From the NCBI RefSeq assembly GCF_014635025.1, contig NZ_BMCE01000003.1:62001-126000 (forward strand): a DNA stretch of 64,000 nt. Reading direction: 5' to 3'. Below the pieces are notes generated by a model. That model ran no database searches, had not been told where the DNA came from, and saw only the letters and a list, made by a program, of their open reading frames with translations. The stretch comes from Fictibacillus barbaricus (GTDB lineage: Bacteria; Bacillota; Bacilli; Bacillales; Fictibacillaceae). How positions within the stretch are numbered: the first letter of the stretch is position 1; the number at the start of each line of letters is the position of its first letter. Shown here one piece after another: positions 41,717 through 49,886 of the stretch. A program made the position numbers and the translations under genes.

Positions 41717-42658
41717 ATGAACAAGAAGACAAAACAGCTTTTAGTTAGCTTTATGACATTGCTTTTAGTGTTTGCACTAGCAGCATGTGGCAATAAATCC
41801 GAAGAAGGCGCAAGCTCAGGTAAGAAAGAATCATCTAAAAACGAAACTAGAATCTACAAAGGTGAAAAGGGTGACGTTGAAGTGCCAGCTGAACCAAAAC
41901 GCGTTGCGATGATGGCTGCTACATATGCTGGTAACTTGCTAGACTTAGGCATTACACCGATCGCCGTAAACGAATACCCAAAACAAAATAAATTCTATGG
42001 TAACAAATTAGACAAAGCAGAAGTCGTTACAGCTGATTCTTATGAAAAGCTTTTAGAGTTAAATCCAGATCTAATCATCACGTATTCTGATGATAAGAAC
42101 ATCAAGAAGTACGAAGAGATTGCTCCAACGGTAACAATGACATATGACAAGTATGATTACATGGAACAGCACGTTGAAATCGGTAAGATGGTAGGTAAAG
42201 AGAAAGAAGCAAAAGCATGGGTTGAAGAATGGAAGAAGAAATCTGCTGACGCTCGTGAAAAAGTAAAGACGGCGATAGGTGAAGATAAAACGTTTATGGT
42301 TATGGAAGCATACGGAAAAGACATGTATGTTTACGGTAAAAACTGGGGACGTGGAACAGAAGTAATCTACCAAGCTCTTGAACTAAAAGCACCGAAGAAA
42401 TTAGAAGAAGACGTATTTGGTCCTGGGTGGAAAGCGATCTCTACTGAAGTGATTCCAACTTATGCAGGAGACTATATCTTTGTTGGGACAGGTGCTGGTA
42501 ACCCGGATAACTCATTCATGGAGTCAGATGTATGGAAAGAGCTTCCGGCAGTTAAGAACGGAAACGCGATTAAGTTTGACTCTGAATCATTCTACTTTAA
42601 TGACCCAATTTCTCTTGAAAAAGAACTAGATATTATTGTTGAAGAGTTAACGAAATAG
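41717..42658 (+). CDS. ferric-siderophore ABC transporter, substrate-binding lipoprotein
   Basis: A 313-residue lipoprotein of the FecB/YfiY class. Lipobox LVFALAACGN near residue 21-26; then the cluster A-3 fold with EVPAEPKRVAMMAATYAGNLLDLG and LLELNPDLIITY, and FVGTGAGNPDNSFM near the C-terminal domain. AGGGGG precedes the ATG at 41717; the frame extends upstream to 41693. It captures the chelate at the outer face of the membrane. Confidence 0.92.
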   Translation: MNKKTKQLLVSFMTLLLVFALAACGNKSEEGASSGKKESSKNETRIYKGEKGDVEVPAEPKRVAMMAATYAGNLLDLGITPIAVNEYPKQNKFYGNKLDKAEVVTADSYEKLLELNPDLIITYSDDKNIKKYEEIAPTVTMTYDKYDYMEQHVEIGKMVGKEKEAKAWVEEWKKKSADAREKVKTAIGEDKTFMVMEAYGKDMYVYGKNWGRGTEVIYQALELKAPKKLEEDVFGPGWKAISTEVIPTYAGDYIFVGTGAGNPDNSFMESDVWKELPAVKNGNAIKFDSESFYFNDPISLEKELDIIVEELTK

Positions 42659-42693
42659 AAATAATAACGCTTTTATAAAAAGGGAAAAACGCC

Positions 42694-43737
42694 ATGTTCA
42701 AAACAAAAACCAAGCTGATAAAAGATAATAAAGTGTATTCGAGGCCGGCAGTAGGTTCAGCCATTCTGTTACTTGGATTTGCTCTGCTGATTTTCAGTAT
42801 CGGGTTAGCCATTTCAGTTGGGGCAGCTAAGATTAATTTTTTTACCGTTTGGAATTCGATTCTAAACTATGATCCTAGCAGAGAAGCTGACCGTATTATC
42901 GTCAGCTTGCGATTACCAAGAGAGCTTGGTGCTGCCATCGTTGGTGCGGGGTTTGCAGTCAGTGGGGCAATCATGCAGGGGATGACACGAAATCCCCTTG
43001 CAGACCCAGGCTTACTTGGTTTGAACGCGGGTGCTAGTTTAGCTCTTGCGTGTGTATTTGCTTTTAACACAGACGCGAACTATTTGATGGTCATGATCAT
43101 TTCCTTTATCGGTGCAGGAATTGGAGCAGCGATGGTATTCGGATTAGGTTCCATGAGTCGAGGAGGGTTAACTCCTATCCGCATTACATTAGCTGGTGCA
43201 GCAGTTTCTGCACTGCTTTCTTCATTAGGAGAAGGTATTGCTTTATATTTTAAGCTATCTCAAGATCTTGCTTTTTGGACAGCAGGCGGGGTATCAGGAA
43301 CAAACTGGTCTCAGCTGAAGATCATCGTACCAGTCGTCATTATTGGGATTTTAGTGGCTGTAATGTTCTCAAGGCAGTTAACCATTCTTAGTTTTGGTGA
43401 GGAAGTTGCGAAAGGTCTTGGTCAGCGGACGGTATTTACGAAAGTGTTACTGATGGCCGTAGTCCTGGTTCTAGCCGGTGCAGCCGTTTCTCTTGTTGGG
43501 GCAATCGCCTTTGTCGGTCTGATGGTTCCGCATATTGTTCGCTTCTTAGTAGGAACTGATTATCGCTGGATCATTCCATGCTCGGCAATCTTCGGCAGTG
43601 TACTGATGGTATTAGCCGACACCTTTGCCAGAACGGTGAATGCTCCGTATGAGACGCCAGTTGGTGCAGTCGTTGCCATGATCGGTGTACCATTCTTCCT
43701 TTATCTAGCAAGAAAGGGAGGAAGAAAGCTGTCATGA
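42694..43737 (+). CDS. ferric-siderophore ABC transporter, permease 1 (FecCD family)
   Basis: A 347-residue FecCD-type permease with about 10 helices. The conserved segments RLPRELGAAIVGAGFAVSGAIMQGMTRNPLADPGLLGLNAG and GAIAFVGLMVPHIVRFLVG are present. Pairs with the next gene, whose start overlaps by 4 bases. Confidence 0.93.
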   Translation: MFKTKTKLIKDNKVYSRPAVGSAILLLGFALLIFSIGLAISVGAAKINFFTVWNSILNYDPSREADRIIVSLRLPRELGAAIVGAGFAVSGAIMQGMTRNPLADPGLLGLNAGASLALACVFAFNTDANYLMVMIISFIGAGIGAAMVFGLGSMSRGGLTPIRITLAGAAVSALLSSLGEGIALYFKLSQDLAFWTAGGVSGTNWSQLKIIVPVVIIGILVAVMFSRQLTILSFGEEVAKGLGQRTVFTKVLLMAVVLVLAGAAVSLVGAIAFVGLMVPHIVRFLVGTDYRWIIPCSAIFGSVLMVLADTFARTVNAPYETPVGAVVAMIGVPFFLYLARKGGRKLS

Positions 43738-44741
43738 TGAATGCGCGTCAGATGAAAAGAGTAAGAGTAACCACCATTGCAGCGATATTTTTGTTAATTG
43801 CGGTATTTATTATAAGTGTAGCAACAGGGTTCGCGTCATTAACTCCTTCAGAACTGTTTCGGACGATCCTCGGACAAGGAACGCCGAGAGAGAATCTCAT
43901 TTTATTTGAGTTCAGGCTTCCGCGAATCGTTGTTGCAATCCTTGCGGGGATGGGGCTCGCTGTGTCTGGTGCCATCCTGCAAAGCATTACGAAGAACCCT
44001 CTTTCAGACCCTGGTATTTTAGGTATCAATGCTGGTGCAGGTCTGATGGTTGTGGTGTATATTATGTTCTTTACGGTCGAAACATCGAGCTCACTGTATG
44101 TGCTGCCGCTGTTTGCATTAGCAGGCGGAATGGTAACAGCTTTTGTGATCTATATCATGTCCTATATAAAAGGCGAAGGCGTTGAACCGACAAGGCTGGT
44201 ATTGGTCGGTGTTGGATTAGCTGCAGCGCTTTATGGAGCGACGTTAACGTTGTCAACTCGATTAGAGATGGAAGATTATTCGTTCATGGCCAATTGGATG
44301 GCCGGTAGAATATGGGGTGACGATTGGACGTTTGTTCTTTCGCTTTTGCCATGGATTCTGATTTTAATTCCGCTGACTCTGTTCAAGTCGAATGTCCTGA
44401 ACACATTGAATTTGCACGAGAATGTTTCGATTGGTGTCGGTGTGAATGCGGGAAGAGAAAGAATTGTACTGATCATGATTGCGGTGGCACTCGCTTCAGC
44501 ATCTGTTGCTGTGAGCGGCGGTATTGCCTTTGTGGGTTTGATGGCCCCTCATATCGCCAGGTCACTCGTAGGTCCTCGCCATCAAGCGTTTCTGCCTGTG
44601 GCTGCCTTGATCGGAGCCATTTTGCTTTTGACTGCGGACACCATTGGAAGAGTCATCTTAGATCCAAGCGGGATTCCAGCAGGAATTATCGTAACGATTA
44701 TCGGTGCACCGTACTTTATGTACCTGTTGGCGAGAAAATAA
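43734..44741 (+). CDS. ferric-siderophore ABC transporter, permease 2 (FecCD family)
   Basis: A 335-residue FecCD-type permease, partner of permease 1. It has RLPRIVVAILAGMGLAVSGAILQSITKNPLSDPGILGINAG and GGIAFVGLMAPHIARSLVG. Two adjacent ATG codons begin it. The heterodimer forms the channel of the importer. Confidence 0.93.
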   Translation: MMNARQMKRVRVTTIAAIFLLIAVFIISVATGFASLTPSELFRTILGQGTPRENLILFEFRLPRIVVAILAGMGLAVSGAILQSITKNPLSDPGILGINAGAGLMVVVYIMFFTVETSSSLYVLPLFALAGGMVTAFVIYIMSYIKGEGVEPTRLVLVGVGLAAALYGATLTLSTRLEMEDYSFMANWMAGRIWGDDWTFVLSLLPWILILIPLTLFKSNVLNTLNLHENVSIGVGVNAGRERIVLIMIAVALASASVAVSGGIAFVGLMAPHIARSLVGPRHQAFLPVAALIGAILLLTADTIGRVILDPSGIPAGIIVTIIGAPYFMYLLARK

Positions 44742-44752
44742 AGTTATGAAAT

Positions 44753-44781
44753 CAGTCCTTTACTTAAAGGACTGTTTTTTT
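44753..44781 (+). terminator. terminator of the siderophore ABC operon
   Basis: CAGTCCTT / AAGGACTG stem, short loop, seven T. Confidence 0.92.
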
Positions 44782-44823
44782 GTCGTGTCTATTTGAGATG
44801 TACACTTAAGAAGCCTTAAGTAC

Positions 44824-44928
44824 TTTTTATGTGATCGTATGCTTTTTTTATGTGATGAAAAGCCATTTTTATATGATCTTGTGCTTTTTTTATATGATTA
44901 CTCAAGATTTTTATGTGATTGTGTATTT
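44824..44928. repeat. 21-bp degenerate tandem array E (5 units)
   Basis: Units start at 44824, 44845, 44866, 44887 and 44908, exactly 21 bp apart. TTTTTATRTGAT is conserved and the last nine bases vary. It lies between two terminator hairpins after the siderophore operon. Confidence 0.88.
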
Positions 44929-44948
44929 TTAAGTCTGCATTAAAAAGG

Positions 44949-44980
44949 AAGAAGATGAAAAAATCATCTTCTTTTTTTAT
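44949..44980 (+). terminator. terminator-like hairpin after array E
   Basis: AAGAAGATGA / TCATCTTCTT stem, short A loop, T-run. The second hairpin in the same intergenic region. Confidence 0.75.
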
Positions 44981-45036
44981 TTTTCAAAACTTTTTCCGGA
45001 TTCTGATGTCTAATATATAGGTAAGGGATTAGGAGA

Positions 45037-45141
45037 ATGGGAATAGATTTCTATACATTTAAAAACTTACAAAACCCACTAACAATAGAAATCGATTTTT
45101 ATCCTCATTGGATTAAAGGGGCACGAAAAAATAAGAATTAA
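45037..45141 (+). CDS. possible 34-residue small protein or gene remnant
   Basis: An ATG frame of 34 codons between array E and the VOC gene, rich in aromatic residues (FYTFKNLQ, FYPHWIKG). AAGGG lies 9 bases upstream. No relative is recognised; it may be a fragment of a lost gene. Confidence 0.3.
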   Translation: MGIDFYTFKNLQNPLTIEIDFYPHWIKGARKNKN

Positions 45142-45223
45142 ATAGTTACTATTGGCTGACTTCTTTGCTAAAACGATTATTACCTTCTATAATGCTAGTC
45201 ATAGATCAAATGAGGTGAGCGTG

Positions 45224-45643
45224 ATGAGATTAGACCATACAGGCATTGCCGTGAGAAGGATAGAAGAAGCTATTGAATTTTATACAAACGTCTTAGGTGG
45301 TAAGCTGACGGAACGATACACGAGTGAAAAGCCTGGAGTTGAAACGCATATCGCAGTAATTGAGCTTGAAAATCAGGTTATCGAGTTGCTTGAGCCCACG
45401 AGCAAAACTTCTCCGATTGAGCGTTTTATCCGTCAAAAAGGAAAAGGTGTCCACCATCTTGCTTATGAAGTGGACGACCTCCTCCAGACGATCGAGGACT
45501 TTGAGAGCAGGGGATACACTTTCTTAAAAGATACGTTCCGTACTAACCCTTTCGGCAGAAGATTAATCTACATGAATCCTGCTCATTCACAAGGGCAGAT
45601 CATTGAACTGTGTGATTACCCGAAGAAAAATAAGGAGAGCTGA
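45224..45643 (+). CDS. VOC-family (glyoxalase/epimerase-like) protein
   Basis: A 139-residue single-unit vicinal oxygen chelate protein. MRLDHTGIAV carries the first metal His, HHLAYEVDDL the second, and YMNPAHSQGQIIELCDY the Glu. This pattern is near methylmalonyl-CoA epimerase and glyoxalase-like proteins. ATG at 45224 follows GAGGTGAG; the upstream frame to 45152 lacks a site. Substrate not predicted. Confidence 0.82.
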   Translation: MRLDHTGIAVRRIEEAIEFYTNVLGGKLTERYTSEKPGVETHIAVIELENQVIELLEPTSKTSPIERFIRQKGKGVHHLAYEVDDLLQTIEDFESRGYTFLKDTFRTNPFGRRLIYMNPAHSQGQIIELCDYPKKNKES

Positions 45644-45670
45644 CGAAAAAGTCTTGCTCTTCTTTTTTTG
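45633..45670 (+). terminator. weak terminator of the VOC gene
   Basis: GAGC / GCTC-based hairpin followed by seven T. Short stem, so confidence is low. Confidence 0.45.
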
Positions 45671-45682
45671 GTCCCACTTTTC

Positions 45683-45816
45683 ATGAGCCATGCTGATCTG
45701 GAACATTTTCCGTACCCGTTTAAAAGCTCGACTTACCGCTTCGGCCAGCTGTCTATCACGAAAAATATCTCAAGGATCTTGAGGAATTAAAACAAATCAA
45801 GCAAACCAGTGCGTAA
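45683..45816 (+). pseudogene. decayed gene, N-terminal and C-terminal fragments
   Basis: Frame 1 starts MSHADLEHFPYPFKSSTYRF, resembling the N terminus of DUF3445 haem-dependent proteins as I remember them. After about 20 residues the match ends, and a different frame gives a coherent tail, YHEKYLKDLEELKQIKQTSA then stop. This looks like a large internal deletion joining two ends of a gene. No start is needed for the second piece. The identity is tentative. Confidence 0.45.
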
Positions 45817-45937
45817 GCTAATCGCTTTATTGAAAAGATTCATAAGGTGTATAATTTAGAAAGTTAAGATGCTAACCTAGTCTGTCTGAAACCCTTCAGC
45901 AGGCTTTTTAATTTCATAAAGTTAGGAGTTTTTCCTT

Positions 45938-47110
45938 GTGAGATACCGCACCTTGTTAGTCTATCTCGTTGCCTTTGCTGCGTTTCTTGGTCCTTTTTCC
46001 CAGACCATCTACGTTCCCATCATTCCTGAGGTATCGAAAGAACTCCAGACCACATCTTTTTTAGTAAACTTCTCGATCTCCATCTATACTGTTTTTCTTG
46101 CACTTATGCAGATGGTCTATGGACCACTAACGGATTCAATCGGCCGCAGAAAAGTTATGCTTTCAGGTCTTGTTATTTATTTTGCGGCTACAATAGGCTG
46201 TTATTTCTCTGGATCGATTGAGTTTCTTTTGGTTTTCCGTTCTCTTCAAGCCGTTGGGATTGCTGCTGGTTCGGTTGTGGCCGTGACGGTTATTGGTGAT
46301 CTATTTGATGGCAAAGACCGAATTCAACCTATGGGTACTTTTCAGATGATGGTATCACTAGGTCCTGTAGCGGGGCCTGTTGCAGGCGGATTTATCAGTG
46401 GTTCATTTAACTTCCATATGATTTTTATCGCTCTGTTATGTGTTGGATTCATTGTACTTGCTGGTAATTTTTTATTTTTAAAAGAGACGAAACCAACATC
46501 TCTAAAGAAACAGAAATTTAGATTTGCGGATTTCATTAAGATTCTGCAAAACCCAATCGGCTATTCAGTAATTGGTCTTGGCTTTATTCAGTATTACGCG
46601 ATGTACAACTTTTTGGTTTTTTTGCCAGGCATTATGAGTGAGCGTTATGGGCTATCAGTTGAACAAAAAGGCCTTGTTTTTCTTCCGCTATCTTTAGGTA
46701 TTGTGGTGGGAAGTTTTGTTGGAGGAAAGATGAGAAGATTTAACGAACGTAAAGTGATTGTATATTCTGCTTTTCTAAACGTTATTGCTCTATTACTTTT
46801 TATACTCATTTCAAATATATCTCTTACCTTGCTGCTCGTATCAATCAGTTTATTTGGGTTTTTCTTAGGTATGTCCTTGCCTGTTCAGACCGCTTTATTA
46901 ACACAAGAGTTCCAATCAAATAGAGCGACTGCAATAGGAGCTTATAATTTCTTCCGATACATGGGTATGTCGGTTGGTCCGTTGCTAGGAAGTTTTCTAT
47001 TTCATTTAGGCAGCTACCAATTTGTTTATGGCTTTTTAGAAATCATGTTATTTCTTTTCGTTATTATGATGAGTAACCAGCTGCTAAGGAAACAAAGATC
47101 CCGCTTATGA
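45938..47110 (+). CDS. MFS multidrug/metabolite exporter
   Basis: A 390-residue transporter with 12 membrane helices. The conserved loop 2-3 sequence MVYGPLTDSIGRRKVM (about 61-76) and motif near RSLQAVGIAAGSVVAVTVIGDLF (about 100-122), as well as LGPVAGPVAGGFI, mark the Bcr/CflA drug-resistance group. The GTG start has TTAGGAG upstream. The substrate is unknown. Confidence 0.88.
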   Translation: MRYRTLLVYLVAFAAFLGPFSQTIYVPIIPEVSKELQTTSFLVNFSISIYTVFLALMQMVYGPLTDSIGRRKVMLSGLVIYFAATIGCYFSGSIEFLLVFRSLQAVGIAAGSVVAVTVIGDLFDGKDRIQPMGTFQMMVSLGPVAGPVAGGFISGSFNFHMIFIALLCVGFIVLAGNFLFLKETKPTSLKKQKFRFADFIKILQNPIGYSVIGLGFIQYYAMYNFLVFLPGIMSERYGLSVEQKGLVFLPLSLGIVVGSFVGGKMRRFNERKVIVYSAFLNVIALLLFILISNISLTLLLVSISLFGFFLGMSLPVQTALLTQEFQSNRATAIGAYNFFRYMGMSVGPLLGSFLFHLGSYQFVYGFLEIMLFLFVIMMSNQLLRKQRSRL

Positions 47111-47200
47111 GATTTGAAACGAGTTTTTTTAGGGTATATTGTATCAATACTGTTCTTGCTGTAAGCTAAAGTTAACCAAATGTTAGACAAGGATGAATGA

Positions 47201-47434
47201 ATGATGTACCTTACAATTAAAGAAACGGCTGAATATTTGGCCATGCCCGAGACGGCAGTAGAGAGTCTGATTCAGCAAAAGAAAATAAGAACGATCTTTG
47301 ACGGGACTCAGCACCTCATCTATAAAGAGCAGTTTAATACACATTTTGAGCAGCTAGAAAAATATAAAAAGCTGGTAGAGGAATACTTAAGTGAACCCAT
47401 ACCGGAAGATTGGGATGCAAAAGACGAAGATTAG
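47201..47434 (+). CDS. excisionase-type HTH small protein
   Basis: A 77-residue protein starting with YLTIKETAEYLAMPETAVESLIQQKKI, a MerR-like helix-turn-helix of excisionase-family DNA-binding proteins, then a helical acidic tail. No integrase is nearby, so a mobile-element link is not supported. It lies 56 bases before an RsbR-like gene. Confidence 0.72.
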   Translation: MMYLTIKETAEYLAMPETAVESLIQQKKIRTIFDGTQHLIYKEQFNTHFEQLEKYKKLVEEYLSEPIPEDWDAKDED

Positions 47435-47490
47435 AATTGATAATTCGATTGAAGCTTTAATTATGGCAGATGGGGAGCGTGTAGAAAAAA

Positions 47491-48324
47491 ATGCATAGAG
47501 ATAAGGAACTGCATTCTTTTTTATTGGGTAAAACATGGCAAATGACTGAAGAGTGGTATGCATCTATTGATAAAACAAAGGCCACAGGGGTCTATGCTTC
47601 TACGAATCCAGAAACCATAGAAACACTTAAAAAACAGAATCATGAATTTCACGAACACTTTTGTGAAGTATTTGTACAAGATAAAACCACATTCTTAAAA
47701 GACTTTGAGAAATGGGTCGTTATGATCGCCAAAGATGAGGAGCATCTAAATACGCCAGTAACTGACATCATGAAAGAGTTTTTCAAGGTACAAAAACAGT
47801 ACTTAGAATTTGTACAAGAGTTTGTCAGTCTTCATCAAGATGAGTATAAGCAGGAAGTTATTGATTCTTGGAATAATATTATTATTGATACGTTTAATAA
47901 AATTGTGACTTGGTTTGTTGAAGAAAATCATAAATACAGTGAGGAAAAATTGGTAGCTCAACAAGCAATGATCAACGAATTGAGCTCACCAGTAATTGCG
48001 CTTAATAATCATATGGGGCTCCTGCCATTAATAGGTGTTATTGATACACAAAGAGCAAAGCTGATTGTAGAGAACACGCTTGAGCAATGCACAGAAAAAG
48101 AGATTACGCATCTCTTTATTGATCTATCGGGTGTACTGATCATTGATACGATGGTTGCACAGCAAATCTTCTCCCTTATTGATACACTTGGGCTGATTGG
48201 TGTGAAGGCAACACTATCTGGCATCCGTCCAGAAATAGCTCTTACTGCCATCCAGCTTGGTCTATCCTTTGAACGTGTATCTATCAAATCTAACCTGGCT
48301 CAGGCAATTGGCTCTCAGAAATAA
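47491..48324 (+). CDS. RsbR-like stressosome protein (STAS domain)
   Basis: A 277-residue protein. The N-terminal 150 residues fit the non-haem globin sensor of RsbR; the C-terminal STAS domain (about 160-275) has SSPVIALNNHMGLLPLIGVIDTQRAKLIVENTL and HLFIDLSGVLIIDTMVAQQIF, with Thr residues in the RsbT-phosphorylated positions. It would sit in the stressosome and feed signals to sigma-B. It is the last gene before a terminator. Confidence 0.86.
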   Translation: MHRDKELHSFLLGKTWQMTEEWYASIDKTKATGVYASTNPETIETLKKQNHEFHEHFCEVFVQDKTTFLKDFEKWVVMIAKDEEHLNTPVTDIMKEFFKVQKQYLEFVQEFVSLHQDEYKQEVIDSWNNIIIDTFNKIVTWFVEENHKYSEEKLVAQQAMINELSSPVIALNNHMGLLPLIGVIDTQRAKLIVENTLEQCTEKEITHLFIDLSGVLIIDTMVAQQIFSLIDTLGLIGVKATLSGIRPEIALTAIQLGLSFERVSIKSNLAQAIGSQK

Positions 48325-48336
48325 ATGTATGTCATG

Positions 48337-48362
48337 AAAACCAGGGAGACCTGGTTTTTTTA
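48337..48362 (+). terminator. terminator of the RsbR-like gene
   Basis: AAAACCAGG / CCTGGTTTT stem with four-base loop and T-run. Confidence 0.9.
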
Positions 48363-48438
48363 TTGTTTTCTTTTTCACTTACGTTCATTGAGATACAATA
48401 AAAGTAGCCTGTTTAACAATAAAGGAGCTAGTTTTATA

Positions 48439-48966
48439 GTGAAGATTTTTAAGGGGATATTATTTGTTGCCATATTAGCTTCTATTTTTTATCTCATTTC
48501 TATGGAATATAAAAAGAGAAATACACCCATGCCGACAATGCTGAATCCTATTGTGGCTGAAAATAGAGATGTTTTAATTCAAAGGGCTGCTGAGAAAGGC
48601 ATTAAGATTGTAATTACAGATGATTTCCGTTCTGCGGAAGAACAAGACCGATTATATGCAAAAGGGCGAACGGAAGAAGGTTCAATCGTTACCCATGTTG
48701 AAGGTGGAGAGTCCTACCATAATTACGGGCTTGCTGTTGATTTTGCGCTTCAGCAGAATGACGGAAACGTTGTGTGGGATTTAAAGCGCGACGGGAATAA
48801 GAATGGTGAGTCGGATTGGATGGAAGTCGTTGCTATAGCTAAAAGCTTAGGGTTTGAGTGGGGTGGCGATTGGGCTGGTTTTAAAGATTATCCGCACCTG
48901 GAGATGGACTTTGGGCTCAGTATTCGGGAATTGCAATATGGAGAAAGGCCACCAGCATCGAAATAA
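48439..48966 (+). CDS. M15 family D,D-carboxypeptidase/L-alanyl-D-glutamate peptidase (CwlK-like)
   Basis: A 175-residue cell-wall peptidase with one N-terminal membrane helix (about 2-21). Zinc ligands are in ESYHNYGLAVDFAL (His and Asp) and KDYPHLEMDF (His), the M15C pattern. GTG at 48439 has AAAGGAG about 11 bases upstream; the frame extends upstream but is non-homologous. It cleaves stem peptides, probably outside the membrane. Confidence 0.87.
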   Translation: MKIFKGILFVAILASIFYLISMEYKKRNTPMPTMLNPIVAENRDVLIQRAAEKGIKIVITDDFRSAEEQDRLYAKGRTEEGSIVTHVEGGESYHNYGLAVDFALQQNDGNVVWDLKRDGNKNGESDWMEVVAIAKSLGFEWGGDWAGFKDYPHLEMDFGLSIRELQYGERPPASK

Positions 48967-48968
48967 AG

Positions 48969-48999
48969 GACCTAGGGAGAAGAACCTAGGTCTTTTTTT
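48969..48999 (+). terminator. terminator of the M15 peptidase gene
   Basis: GACCTAGG / CCTAGGTC perfect 8-bp stem, eight-base loop, seven T. Confidence 0.93.
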
Positions 49000-49086
49000 G
49001 TTGATTTAATTTGAATAAAATGAAAAAGGAAACAGCTTTTACTGGTTTATTTTAGGAGAAAAAGGGTATATTTTACGTGGAAAAAA

Positions 49087-49114
49087 ATGACTTTTAATGA
49101 TATTTTTATATAAT
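49087..49114 (+). promoter_or_regulatory. possible promoter of LXG locus 1
   Basis: TATAAT at 49109-49114 with a weak ATGACT at 49087-49092 (16-bp spacer), about 57 bases before the first gene of the locus. Confidence 0.4.
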
Positions 49115-49170
49115 GATAGGGAATTTGGCCTGAAGAATAAGTAACTGAACGATAAAATGGAGGAAATACT

Positions 49171-49599
49171 ATGGGGTTCTCAGATGAATTAAGTGCTATT
49201 TACAGAAGCTTATCAAGCAGCTCTGCGGCCATTGATGAAAAAATTTCAAGGCTGCAGCGAGCAAAGAGTGAGATTGATCAAGAACAGAACATTAGCTTGC
49301 AAGAGATTCGTAAAATACTAGAACCTGAGCTTGGCAGTTTGTGGACGGGAAACCGAGCAAGGTCCTTTGATGAATCCAGAGATGAAGCGCATCAGATCAT
49401 GCAGGAAATTGTAGATGAAGACTATGACGATTATAAACAAAAGATAGATTTTAAGATTGGTTTACTAAAAGCAGAGAGGGAGTCATTGAATTTCCTTGGC
49501 GGTTTAGCGAACGAAGCCAGCCAGTTGCTGGATAAGGGAGAAGAAGCTTTCGACGAATTAGGAAGCAGGATTGATGACCTAAAAAGGAGGATCTTCTGA
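49171..49599 (+). CDS. YwqH-like DUF5082 protein (LXG locus partner)
   Basis: A 142-residue helical protein beginning MGFSDELSAIYRSLSSSSAAI, with a WTGNRA element (about 52-57) resembling the W-x-G turn of WXG100-like proteins. It resembles YwqH (DUF5082), a small protein needed to export LXG toxins through the type VII system. It overlaps the next gene by 1 base. GGAGG at the start. Confidence 0.8.
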   Translation: MGFSDELSAIYRSLSSSSAAIDEKISRLQRAKSEIDQEQNISLQEIRKILEPELGSLWTGNRARSFDESRDEAHQIMQEIVDEDYDDYKQKIDFKIGLLKAERESLNFLGGLANEASQLLDKGEEAFDELGSRIDDLKRRIF

Positions 49600-49868
49600 T
49601 GCAGACAATTAAACTGCAATTTCATGACGTCATTCAGCAATTGTCTGAAACTCAGCGTGCGCTTGATGCTCTTAATCTGCCAGGGCCTTCAGCTGGAGCT
49701 CTTGGAAAGAACGAACTACAGTTTACCAAAGAGTGGCTGGAGCGTGAAAAGAACCTTCATAAGATGATTCTTGAGTACATGAACGTCGTAACAAAGAATA
49801 TCGAGGATACAAAGGCAAACATTGAAATTCTAAAACATCAGGATGAAGCGATCTTCAGAAATAAATAG
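49599..49868 (+). CDS. YwqI-like DUF5344 protein (LXG locus partner)
   Basis: An 89-residue helical-hairpin protein with a Gly-Pro-containing turn (LPGPSAGALGKNELQF), like YwqI (DUF5344), another LXG-associated adaptor. Both adaptors precede the toxin in one operon, the usual order. Confidence 0.8.
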   Translation: MQTIKLQFHDVIQQLSETQRALDALNLPGPSAGALGKNELQFTKEWLEREKNLHKMILEYMNVVTKNIEDTKANIEILKHQDEAIFRNK

Positions 49869-49886
49869 AGAGAGGGCATCTGGAAA

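Noticed and set aside
47201-47434. Excisionase-like gene as sign of a mobile element
   Set aside because: No integrase, attachment repeats or phage genes nearby; such HTH proteins are also common chromosomal regulators.
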